From positions 710,682 through 774,681 of the forward strand of contig CAJNDS010000513.1 in NCBI GenBank assembly GCA_905221605.1: 64,000 nucleotides of DNA. The letters run 5' to 3'. A model generated the notes under the pieces. The model saw only the letters and a list, made by a program, of their open reading frames with translations. It did not search any database and was not told the DNA's origin. The stretch comes from Symbiodinium natans (Eukaryota > Sar > Dinophyceae > Suessiales > Symbiodiniaceae). Position 1 is the stretch's first letter. Each line of letters opens with the position of its first letter. This document shows, one piece after another, positions 11,801 through 21,924 of the stretch. The position numbers and the translations under genes are program-made.

Positions 11801-13423
11801 CTCGCATGTCACGACAGCCAGCTCCTTTGGAGCTTGCGGGAGTTTTGGTTTACAACCTTCTTGATTGGGGGCAAAGTTACGGATTTTTTTAGGAGTTTGG
11901 GGGGGGGGGCCTTAATCCCTGATTTAAGGTCACACCGGGGTGGGCGGCCCGTGAGAAAACAATGGTGGGGGGTGTTGTCTCGATTAGGTGAGGGGGGTAC
12001 CCCCCCCTCTGCCCTTGAGCTCTACATACGAGACTGGCTCGCATCACATGTGCAAGAATATCTGCGTTTGTCATGCGATCGCTTGTGAGGAGCTGTGCTG
12101 ATTTTAGCTGTTCGTGCCAAGCCGGAGGGACACATGTGGAAGAAAATTTACCTTGGGGACACATGAGCAAGGATATTTCCTTTGGAAACTGGACTCTCAT
12201 ACCTTAGGATCCTCAACATACGTACCGGCCTGCCATGTGCTGGGGTAGCTTTCGTCCGCCCTGCTCTCAAGTTGGGTTTTTGTTGGTTGTACGCCGTGGG
12301 TGTCCCTCCCTGCCAGGCAGATGCTCTCTGTCCCGTGTGCCGAGGCTGGGCTGTTGAGTGCTGAAGCTTGTTGAAGCCACGCTGAAGTCACTGCATCTGT
12401 ATGTAACGTTTCTTGAACAGAGCACAGTCGAATGGCAAAGCCGGGCAAGGCTGCTCCTGGTAACAAATCGCTGCAACGGAGGTAGAGACACCAAGTTTGA
12501 GCGTGCCTGGGGATATTGGCACACATCTCAGTGGGCTACTGAGGATGCTGCATACATTGCTCGGGTTTAAGCTGGGCGGGTGTGATTGTTGGAAACAGCA
12601 GCCGTCACCAAGAATCAAGGCGCATGCTTTGTGGCTTGATGTGGCATGAAAGTTGGCGGTCAATCACTGACTGCATTTTGAGGTGAAGCTGCCTCTGAGG
12701 AGATGGAAGAGGCGCACTGAATGACTGAATGCTCTCACTATTAAGTCATGCCGCATGCTTATGCTTGGCAAAAAGGGGCTGTCTACATCCAAGCGAGCAG
12801 TGTCAGCACTGGTCAAGAGGATTGAAGCATCCAAGAGGCTTCCGGAAGCCCAGGTGGGCGTAAGCTACCATCCCTGGCGCGCAAGCAAAGCAAATGTGCC
12901 AAGCAAGCTCTGGATTCAATGATGCAATCCTCCACTATATGAAGTTCACAGAAAATCTGATAAAGCCATCGTGTCAATCCTGGCTAAGTAGTCTGCTTCT
13001 CTGGCGCGATCTTCGCGCTCGGGAGGTGTTGCTTCGCGTGCCCCTCGACTTGGATGTGCGAGAAGCTCAGTCACTCGTTGTCACAGGGTTGCACATGCCG
13101 CCCTTCCGATCATTGCCGGAAAGTTGCCTTCGAAACCTGTTGGCCGATGTACCCTTGCTTTCTTAAAAGGTTCCATTTCCCCAAGTGTAGCCAGGGGGCC
13201 TGAGTTTCTTGATAAAGTTCTTAAGAGATTTTTTCATGTTGTTACACTGCATCACACCTCCTCCACTTTTCAATCCGCAATCGTAAGTTCGGCCTCATAC
13301 GCCCCACAACCACAACTCCCGCGAGAACTAGGCAGAAGTTTCTTCTTTCCTTCCTCAGAATGCCTGAAGCGAGGCAGAACTCCTGCGCAGGTCCCACTGG
13401 GGCTCTCACGTGCGAACCAGTGA
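8873..13423 (+). CDS. Unrecognised multi-exon gene (helical protein)
   Basis: Several coding-like segments with good splice signals share the + strand, but I do not recognise the family. A small frame, 8873-9043, contains FWKDIRGLSEADLFVELKG. Better exons are 9864-9955 (VAGLRFDQLLEFDEGDAGH, GT donor), about 10223-10338 (acidic, MQWPEEELETDRYARIAWPP), 10403-10477 (KFLLAQLNKKHDKAKHGFAG, GT donor), 10542-10619 (SIRQILERVVDSRTAGQVL), about 11056-11308 (VKMLAELLRCRPQDASPTIV, HEAT-like in character), about 12750-12853 (STSKRAVSALVKRIEASKRL) and about 12990-13166 (LRAREVLLRVPLDLDVREAQ). Start, end and exon chaining are unresolved, and two genes could be involved. A dispersed repeat (11814-12276) interrupts the region. 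Confidence 0.45.
11814..12276. mobile_element. Dispersed repeat family, copy 1
   Basis: This sequence shares ordered blocks with 24262-24775 and 51043-51298. The blocks are a GCTCCTTTGGAGCTTGCGGG-like head, a GTTTACAACCTTCTTG-like block, a G-rich middle, a block around GCTGTGCTGATTTTAGCTG, a block with ACATGTGGAAGA, and a tail GCTTTCGTCCGCC with GCTCTCAAGTTG. No coding capacity is evident. It behaves like an old non-autonomous element; the element class is unknown. Confidence 0.7.
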
Positions 13424-14940
13424 TGGTGAAGAAGCAGACCTCTTGCACTAGGTTCATTTTATGATAACGACGCTCGGTGGTCTAGGCATCGCAGCTTTTT
13501 CAGATGCCCGTTGACTCGTGTCGATTCAGACCAGGATGGATTGGCCTTTCACAGCCAGATGGCACGATAAGGGAAAAGAGAATCCCAGATGCAGAGGTGT
13601 AGCTGCCCTTTCATCAAGAAGCAAACAAACTTTGCCGTAGAGGCTCTAGTTCCGAACCCACCCTAAACCCTTGATTGAAAAACCCTAATTTAAATCCTAA
13701 ACCCGAAACCCCAAACCCTTCGGACCAGGCCGAGCGATGTGACCTTGCGAACCCTACAGCACCTTCTTTCCAGACAGCTGGAGGAGGCGGAAGGGCCAAT
13801 GGGAAAGAATGAAGAGAGAGCGTGCAGTGAAAAGAGAGTAGAAAGAGAGAATATGGGCTTCCGAACTAGGCAGAGAGTGGGTGGGGGCAAACGAGGGCAA
13901 ACGTGTTCTGCCCGTGCTCACAGCCTCACAGCAGACAACCACCTCCGAGCACGATCTCGAGCACACAAGAAGCTAGGAGCTTCTGAAGAGACATGGCGAG
14001 CCACTTACGACACGAGAGAACGCAAGGACACCGGATCACATTGGTTCAAGACCCACGCTATAGGAGCTGGTCCAAGACCTGGGCGTAGACGTGTGCACTG
14101 GACAGAATGTGCCAAAATAGCCTACCACTGCTTGAGGGACACAGTCCCCTCACAGTGCACTAGATCACCCTCTTTCTCATGCATCCTCATACTCCACAGG
14201 TTGGTTGCAAGCCGCCTCATCTGGAATCGAATTTCGGGGCTGCCAGCGTGTAAGAAGCTCCTGTGCGAAGTTTTCCTCGGCATGTGATGCTGTCTAGAGG
14301 CAGGTTTTCGGAGTTGCAGAGGTCACAAACCATGCCAGCGTAGACCCCAAACAGCCGGAGGCCATGAGGACACGAAAGAGCACTCCAAGGCTCCAAAAAC
14401 ATGTCCAAAATAAACCAAAATACGCTAACAGTGCTTCACAGTGCTTCAAAGCACTCCAGAAGTCCAAAGACACGACGGTTTCGCGTTTGGCGCACACAGA
14501 CGTCCAGAAACGATTTGGCGAACCCACACCACAAGCGACAGTCTCGCATTTTCGCGAATCCAGAAGCCAAAAGCGACGACAGTCGCCTGTGCGAGAGAGC
14601 GATCTTCGCCCAAAATGAGGGCGTGCCGCGCCGCGCCCCCCTCTCGATCTGGACCCTCACACTCTGCAATTTACAGCCTCCTAGTGTTGACGCACTGTTT
14701 GGGGGAATTTGAGTGTCAAAGGTTTTTTTTATGGAGAAAGTCCTGCACCTACGCCACGTGTGCACACAGGCAGGATTGGAAGCTCTGCGGCCTCCTGCGG
14801 TCGGGAGCCACGCTTCCCGTGCCATAGGGCCATAGGGCCGCATTCCGACATTCCATGACATTCCATTTAGGCTTAGTGCTCTGCGATGGCTATAGGCTAG
14901 GCTCCATTCAGCTGCGTGGCTCTGTTCGCTTCTCCCTCAG
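13424..14940. other. No supported gene; contains a telomere-like tract
   Basis: A long + strand open frame (13739-14287) encodes a basic, compositionally mixed sequence that I cannot link to any family or splice structure. The stretch otherwise holds the CCCTAAA-like tract described separately and, near its right end, a pyrimidine-rich run leading to the acceptor at 14940. Confidence 0.4.
13663..13722. repeat. Interstitial telomere-like tract (CCCTAAA type)
   Basis: Degenerate repeats such as CCCTAAACCC, CCCTAATTTAAA and CCTAAACCCGAAACCC occur here. The plant-type telomere unit CCCTAAA is recognisable but decayed. Confidence 0.75.
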
Positions 14941-17900
14941 GCCTTGTCTTTGGCACTCAATGGACACCTCTGTGTGGATCCCAAGGCGACTGATGCCTCG
15001 GGTAGTTTGGCTGCAAGCATGACTTTCAATAGTGTCAGGCGCAGCCTCTGCGCAACTTGGTCCCGGGATCCGTGGTCTCCCTCGTCGAGGTGTGATCCCG
15101 ACAAAACATCGGAGCTGGAGTAGTAAACGTCATGGAGAGAGCAGCTTTGCTTCTTTCTTGTGCAGGACTTGGGAGAAGCTCAGGAGGCGGGATGGGTCAT
15201 GCAGTCGCCAGAGACAAGTTTCAGGACGCTGTTGTGACATGCGTATGGTGTGTATGGTCCATGAGCCACTAGAAGTTAGCCTAATCACCAGAGAACTACC
15301 CAATGCGGTGAGCCTCGAGAAGCCGAGTTTTTACAGCAGCTCAGGTGGCCCGGCTTGGCTTGTGCCTGAATGCCGTGCAGCTGCTGCAGGCGTGAGTTGT
15401 GTGCTGTGTCGGGAGTAATATGCCAAAAACGTGCCAAGTCTTCGAGGTACAGTTTCCCCCAGCTTTGTCACCCGGTGGACAAGGTCCACAAGGCTTCGTC
15501 GTCTACAGATGTCTACACATGTCTACAGGCTGTAGCAGCCGAGTGCAGCCGGATGTTGGCGCAGTGAAGCTTCCAGGTTTTCACAAGAAGGCGCCTGATG
15601 AGGCCATTTGTGCAATGTTTCTAATATTTGGAGCGAGGCTTTGCTCAAGCCAGCACTTGAAGCACGCAAGGTCCTCGCAGCAATCACGGGATCAAGCGGT
15701 GTGCAAACCTGCCAAGCCTGCTGCTCTGGTGCAGGTTCTGCGAGAGAAGCGACAACGCCTCTACAAAACGCAGCCATGCGCGAATTATGCCGTGGAACCT
15801 CAGCAGCAGAGATGAGTTCTTGACGAGTTCTTGCACTACACAGACTATACACGGCAATTTTATGCTGCTGCAGGGGCATTGTGCTTTCGGCCACAAGTGC
15901 CACTTTGCACATGGAGAACATGAGCTCCGTCTTCCTGGCAAAGAAGGCCAACGGACAGAGATCAGAGCAGCTGTAGTGACGATAGCGATGCACTCCACAG
16001 AATTACTCCCTTCGTTTTTTTCTAGTTTTTTGTTTTCTCTCTGTCCCTCTCTGTTCCGAAGGCAATCCCAGTACGCTGATTTCGAAATGGGATTCTGCAA
16101 ACGGTGATGGCTGGGAAGAGAGGCGCAGAGCACTAAGCGCCGCAGCTGGCCGCATGCTACTGCCATCTACTGCCTGTGACATCCTAAGGCCCTATAAGGC
16201 CCTAAGGCAACCCTAGGCTGATCTAGGCGGGGGGCGTCGCAGGAGCCAGCGGTCCGAAGATGGCTGGAAGTGGGAGGATGCTTGGTGGAGGCGGAGCGCG
16301 GTTCCTGCAGCTGGCAGTGAGAAAAGAAGCCGAGATGCCCTCTGCTGATCGTGCCTCCATGTTGCTGTTCCTCCTCAGGCGTGGTGAACAGGACGGGTGT
16401 CGGTTTCAGATGCCGTTCAGTTCGTGCTACCGTGCGCAGTACGAAGATATGTGAGTTGATCCGTGTCTTGTCCGTAAGACGCTTGCACAGACTTGCAGCT
16501 GCAGTCTAGGACTGGCAGCAACATCATCGAAATGATTGGTCTTGGTCTGTTCAAGGCTCAGTGTCTCAAGCGCAGGCGCTGCAGAAAGCCGCAACCGTGC
16601 ATGCACATGCATTGATTCCAAAAGGCTTCTCGATGGGACTGGTCCAGATCGGAGGCCGGGCATTGAAAGACTCGTTGTTTTAGTTGTTACGGTTCTGTCA
16701 TCGGTTGTCATATTTGAGTGATGCGCAATGTGCTGTGCCATGTGCACGTGTCAGTGTGCGAGGCGAGTGACTGGTGGGAAGGCAGGGGGTTGCAAGCCAC
16801 ATCGGTGCAGAACAAGAGTCGTCGCGGCGGTATCAAGCCAACATGCCCTCAGATACAAGCTGGCAGAAGCCGGAGTGGCAGAAGCCGGATTGGCAAGACG
16901 ATCGATGGGAGGGCGATGTTGACGCTGGGAGCGGCGGAAGCGATGCGGGTGCCGTGACGAGCGGCAAGGTGAGCTCTAGCCTTGCAGTCTTGTGCAGACA
17001 TGTGCAGACCCTTGAACTTGTCCATCTGTGCAGGGCAGATCCACAAGCCGAGCAAAGTCCAAGGAGCCCGTCATCTAGTGGACACAATGTCTAGCAATGT
17101 CTAGCAATGTCTAGCAGCTAGCACGCTGCTCCTATCTGCTCCTCCATCTGCATGGATCTTCTTTGCAGGGCAAGGCAGATGCTCCGCAGGGCTCCTAGCT
17201 GTCCTAGCTGTCCGCGAGTGGCAAATAGTGGCAATGCTTGCGTATCGTATGTCATCGTGCTCTCCGCAGAACAGAATTTGGGCAGGCGAGTCAAGGCCGA
17301 CAGCGAGGTGCGACTTGCTTGTGAGACCTGGTACAGAAGCGAGAGGAGTAATAGGCAATCATGGCAACTTCGGCATCTCTGCATCCTTTGCAGGAGCCTC
17401 GGCAGGAGCCTAAGCAGGAGCCTCGGCAGGAACCTCGAGGAGACGCGGTGACGCTTCGCCAAGTGGAATCCAAAGCCAGACGCTCACGAGGTGCACTTTG
17501 TGGATCTTTGTGGAGCCATGCGGCATCTCACCATATCTCACATATCTCACCCTTTTTCTCGCTATTTCTGCTCGCCCTGCTGATCAATGCTCATCATTGC
17601 TCATCGTTGCTCACTAGCATTCACTAGTCGATGGATGGACCCTTCATCTCCTTGGTTCTTGTGCAGGCCGCGCAGGCAGTCATCGGCACAAGCGAGAAGA
17701 CTCGCACACAAGGAAGATGGAGCCTCGCCAAGGCGCCCAAGTCACGAAAGCTGGCCCCGGGAAGTAGGGGAGTCTCTTGCCAAGCGTCAGGTTGAAGAGG
17801 GGTGTGGGGAGGGGGCCAGCGCTGTCCTTGGGGCCAGGCCCCACCGGGTTTCGATGTCTAAGCCTAGGTGTTTTCAGGTCTTAGTCGTGCCCGGTCCGCC

Positions 17901-18700
17901 TGCCTCAGCTCCCATGGCGCATAGGCGAAGCCCTTGCCTCATAATGCCTGTCCAAGAGCAGCGTCGAAGCCACGGTACTACATCTCAAACGGTGAACTCT
18001 CACTGCTCGTGGCCCAAGCAAGCAGCGAAAGTATGCGTTGACTTGGCTGCTGCCTCTCCTTTGTTCGTGCTGCTCTGCACTCTAGCTTTCCAACGGTCTT
18101 GTGGTTTCATCAGTAACGTGCATTCACAAATTCTAATGCAGCAGGGTAGAGGTGCCTGCCGAACGAAGAGGCTGCTAATGATAAACCAAAAGCTTGTAAT
18201 GCAGCAAAGCTGAACCGTGCTGGACAACAACGCTGTTTTGCAGGCCGCTCTCGAAGCCGTGCAAGGGAAAGGCCAGAAAGGCCAGACTTCTTCTGACCCG
18301 GATGCAGGGATTGACAAGCCATGACAAGCCTGTGCCAGGGATCGGCACGGCCGGCGGGGGAGGCAACGCGGCTCTTGTATGATTTTGCGGGCACTGTTTG
18401 CCATGCTTGCGGGTCCTTTTCAGGTCTCCCTCACAAAGGGGTTCCGGCGCCAAGGCCTGCATGCTGAGCTGCCGGGTTTTGCGCTTCCGCCGCAGTGACC
18501 CAAAGAGCCTCTGGGTTGAGGCTCTACGGTCTCTCAGATCCCGGAGCCGACGGAGTCGGAAGCATCGAAGCCGAGCTCGAAGACACTGAGCGGCGGCCAG
18601 AGTGCTCGAGGCCAAAAGAATCGCAAGAGTATCGCAAGCGGCCGCGATCTCTGCCAAGAGGAGACAATAGCACTTTCCGTCGGGTTTTGGGCCCTAGGCA
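14941..18700 (+). CDS. CCCH zinc-finger protein with Arg/Ser-rich exons
   Basis: The finger is split by an intron. Exon 15735-15791 encodes VLREKRQRLYKTQPCANYA and ends at a GT donor; exon 15874-15937 encodes GHCAFGHKCHFAHGEHELR. Spliced, this gives C-x6-C-x5-C-x3-H, a Tis11/TTP-like CCCH finger (the classical spacing is x7-8 in the first gap). Such fingers bind RNA or participate in mRNA control. Upstream coding-like exons begin at 14941 (ALSLALNGHLCVDPKATDAS) and near 15429 (QVFEVQFPPALSPGG). Downstream exons are 16811-16968 (SWQKPEWQKPDWQDDRWEGD), 17394-17490 (tandem EPRQ/EPKQ motifs), one from 17667, 18250 onwards (RSRSRARERPERP) and about 18497-18590 (RSRSRRSRKHRSRARRH). An RS-rich tail suggests nuclear RNA processing. 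Whether all exons form one gene is inferred from strand, spacing and composition. Confidence 0.6.
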
Positions 18701-19206
18701 AGCATAGACAGTTGCTGCTTCGAAGCGTGAAAGTAAAGTTGCTTTGACCACGGCGTGTTCTGTTACCCATCACTCGTCAACCTTCAGCGGGTGCTGCGAG
18801 CCACAAGCAACACTGTATCGACTGTATCGTCTTCTTTTCGGGTGCTCGAGCTTTTCGCAGCTCTTTCGGTTCATGACGAGAACAAGCGTGCACGCGAGGT
18901 TTTTTTGTGTCCGGCTGTGGCCAGGAGGCTCCCGAAGACATCGTTCAAGGAAGATACGGGTCCAGCATGTGTCACTAATAGCGAAGCCAGACAGCAACCG
19001 CATTGATCCCGGTATCGAAGCATTCGCAGAGCTATGGGGTCGAGCAGTTCTGCTCCAAGACAGGAAGCGAGGGCACCGCAGTAACTCTCGGCGCAGGTTA
19101 GCACCTGGTGGTTTTGTAGCCTTGGTGGTTTTGTAGCCTTTTGGGCCTCTGGGACTAAGACCTAGCGGCTCTAGCGTTGTATTATGACTTGGGCATGTTG
19201 CTGCTA

Positions 19207-21436
19207 AGGCCGGCGCCTGCCCAGCTGTCGCTACCCATTCAGAACCGACGGACCCGCGCTGTCACGCTGAGCGTAGAGCCTCGAGAAGGTGCAGCTGAGG
19301 TGGCTGAGGTGGGCCGTGGCAGCGGTGTGTGCCTGCCGATCAAGAACCGCCGCACTCGCGGTGTCATCTTGGAGGCAGCTGAGTTCAATCCGGACAGATT
19401 GGCTCCGCCTGGTTTAAATATTGGCAGGAGCCAAGATTCTGGGACCGGCGACATGACACGACGAGCAGTTCACAACCCTGTTGGATATGCTTTCGCTCCT
19501 GACTCCCCCTCTGCATTGGTACCTAGACTACCAAGTTCTCCAGCAGACACTTCATCTGCGAGAACGTCTTCTGTTCCAATTTCGCCATCGGTAATGTCGC
19601 GCAACTCGAGGGTGCACTTTGCTGCGTCTCCTGCTTCGGTGGTAGAGATCACTCCGTACAGTTGGACGTCACGCTCCTCAGCGTTTTCTCCGACGTCGCC
19701 AACGTTCGCTGCAGACTCTTCACCGACATCACTCAATGCCCCGCAGACCAGCCAAGGTGCAGTACTAGACATTCTAATGAAATTCTAATGTGTTTTTGTG
19801 TGCCTTGACAGAATCACGGATGTCATGTCTTGACATGTCATCGCAGGCTCCTGAAGGTTGTTGCTGCGAGGAGCTGTGGCTCCTCACGTGAACAGAGTTG
19901 ACAAACAGATACTCCTTACATGCCCAGAGCAACTTTTGCCCTTCCATGTCCCACCATGTCCTAGCCTGCTAGAGTATCTCAGCATGATCAGAGCCCCGCA
20001 ATACACTGGGAGAGCGAACACGACACAAACAAGCATTCCAATCCTTTTGGCAGCACCGGAAAAGGCGATCGGTGCAAATCAAACTACAGCCAAGCGGCGC
20101 TAAACGAGTTTCAGGGCAGCCTTGTTGTTTTTGGCGAGCATGATGCGATCAGTATCTGATCTGCTGTACAACTACGATGGTCATGGAGTCATGCCCATGT
20201 TAGCTAGAAGATTTTCTCAGCTTCATTGCTTGACATCTCTGTCCGAGTGTTTAGGCGTCTACGGCGGAACCTTGCAGCATGCGCAGCAAGCGCAGCATGT
20301 GCAGCATGCGCAGCTTGCGCAGCATGCGCCTCATGCGCAGCATGCTGTGGTTATTCCTGCAGTGCAGTATGTGCAGCACTATGCCTGGACAGCGCCGTCA
20401 GTGGCGCCCTCGGTGGCGGCTTCGGCGCCGGTTCCAGCGCTGCCAGTCGTGTCTGCACCACCTTTGCCTCTGGCAAGCGCGGTGCCCGCAAACATTGCCG
20501 TGTCTTTGCCCATATCTTTGCCAAAGCCAGTTGCACCACCTGCTGCAGTACCTCTTTCGCAGCAAGCAAGTTTCAAGTGTTTTTTTTTGGACGAATAGCA
20601 TACTTGTCAGGCATAAGCAGCCTGCTAGCAGCGCTTAAAGTCTTCATGTAAGTGCTCCATCTGGGAGGGCGTTGCCACAAAGGCGCGTTGGCATAGTGCG
20701 CACAAAGTCCAGTTGAGGCTGCGTGGCGTCATGGATAGCGGAGGCGGAGGCATGGCCATGGAAAGGCACTGCGTGGCAAGGTGTGGTAATGGTTTGTAGA
20801 CTGTTTGTAGCAAGGCAAACTCGCAACTGAGTTTCCTGAGTTAACATACGGCTGCCCGCGAGTGTGGAGTCTTCTCTGACGCCACTTCTTGATTACTCAT
20901 ACTTGCACGTGACTGCGCATTGTGGTCCCTTGCCTGAATGAGGTAGGTGTTTCACCCCAGCCTGGCAGCTAGTATATCAAGTATATCGTTTAGAGTGCAC
21001 CAATGCCTTCGCGAATGTGGATTCACATGTCGCTTGAGTGCCTGATCCCCGAGGGATCCATTTCACCTCTTCAGCCACAGATAAAGGCTGCCAGCCTACA
21101 ACTCCTCCAGTTCTATCTGGAAAAGCGACAGTGACAGCCTAGAACATGTACTGTGTCCGCTACAGCTCTTTGACTCCGACCTTTGTGCCTTCTAGTGCAA
21201 CTGATTGTAACTGACGGTGATCCTTTTGAAGGGCACCGTGGCAAGACTTAGATCTGCAAGCATTGGCCCGCCGCACTCTTTGCTCCTAGACTCGTAGATG
21301 ACGCAGACACTCAGCGGACGCTGAGAAGCTGATCGCGGCAATGGATTACTATGCGCAGGGTGCTGCCTATGTGGGTCCTGGTCGCATGCAGGCAATGCCG
21401 CAGGCTCGCAGGGTGGCTTATATTCGGAATCGTGTC
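19207..21436 (+). CDS. Ala/Gln/Pro-rich exons, possibly the 3' part of the CCCH gene
   Basis: A long exon (about 19207-19759) carries two copies of a motif, LPIQNRRTRAVTL and LPIKNRRTRGVIL, about 30 residues apart, followed by a Ser/Pro-rich segment containing VHFAASPASVVEITPYS. A second exon (about 20277-20570) is Gln/His/Ala-rich (QHAQQAQHVQHAQLAQHA) and then Pro/Val/Ala-rich. A third (about 21337-21436) encodes AMDYYAQGAAYVGPGRMQ. I do not recognise a domain. My recollection is that V-F-(x)n-VVEITPYS-like segments accompany dinoflagellate CCCH proteins, which would join these exons to the upstream gene, but this is inference. It could equally be a separate gene. Confidence 0.4.
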
Positions 21437-21490
21437 ACATAATGCCATATCAATCTGCTTGCAACGCGCTGCATTCCCTGGATGCACCCA

Positions 21491-21566
21491 AATGAGAGAA
21501 GGGTCGCTTGCAACATCTGCAAATCGTCGCTTGTAACATCTGCGAATCGTTACTTGTGACATCTCA
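21491..21566. repeat. Tandem copies of a CTTGTAACATCTGC unit
   Basis: Three imperfect copies of a roughly 25-bp unit containing TCGCTTGTAACATCTGCGAA. The same core, TTGTAACATCTGC, forms the inner part of the inverted repeat at 21687-21803 and recurs near 21826 and 21880. Confidence 0.8.
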
Positions 21567-21612
21567 TGTTTCGGGACTCCGAAAGCAGTGAAAACTGCTG
21601 TGTTTTTTCACT

Positions 21613-21683
21613 CTCCTGAAACCCTACGCCCCAAACCCTAGACCTTGTGCTCTCAACCCCAAGCTCTGAACCCTAAACCCGAA
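21613..21683. repeat. Interstitial telomere-like tract
   Basis: Contains GAAACCCTACGCCCCAAACC, AACCCTAGACC and GAACCCTAAACCC. It is a decayed CCCTAAA array directly to the left of the long inverted repeat. Confidence 0.7.
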
Positions 21684-21686
21684 GCT

Positions 21687-21803
21687 GCGCTCCCGCTCGA
21701 GGCCCGCCCTCCAAATCACTTGTAACATCTGCTTTTTGTTGCACCGGGCAGAAAGGTGCAGATGTTACAAGTGATTTGGCGAGCAGGCCTCGAGCGGGAG
21801 CGC
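21687..21803. mobile_element. Long inverted repeat (foldback, MITE-like)
   Basis: The left arm starts GCGCTCCCGCTCGAGGC (21687) and ends CTTGTAACATCTGC (21732). The right arm is its near-perfect reverse complement, from GCAGATGTTACAAG (21758) to GCCTCGAGCGGGAGCGC (21803). Arms are about 46 bases with a loop of about 25 bases and a few mismatches in the middle. No coding capacity. It could be a foldback transposon, or DNA that forms a strong hairpin in RNA upstream of CNOT9. Confidence 0.85.
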
Positions 21804-21924
21804 CGTTTCCAAATCGCAGATGTCACAAGCAGGAGGCAGTACTTGTACTAGCTTGTAGTTCAAGTGACGATTCTGAGATGTTACAAGTGAGCCACCTCTT
21901 GCTCACATCCGTAGCTCGCAGCAG

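Noticed and set aside
13739-14287. 182-codon + strand open frame
   Set aside because: It begins without an ATG, overlaps a decayed telomere-like flank, and shows no family or exon neighbours.
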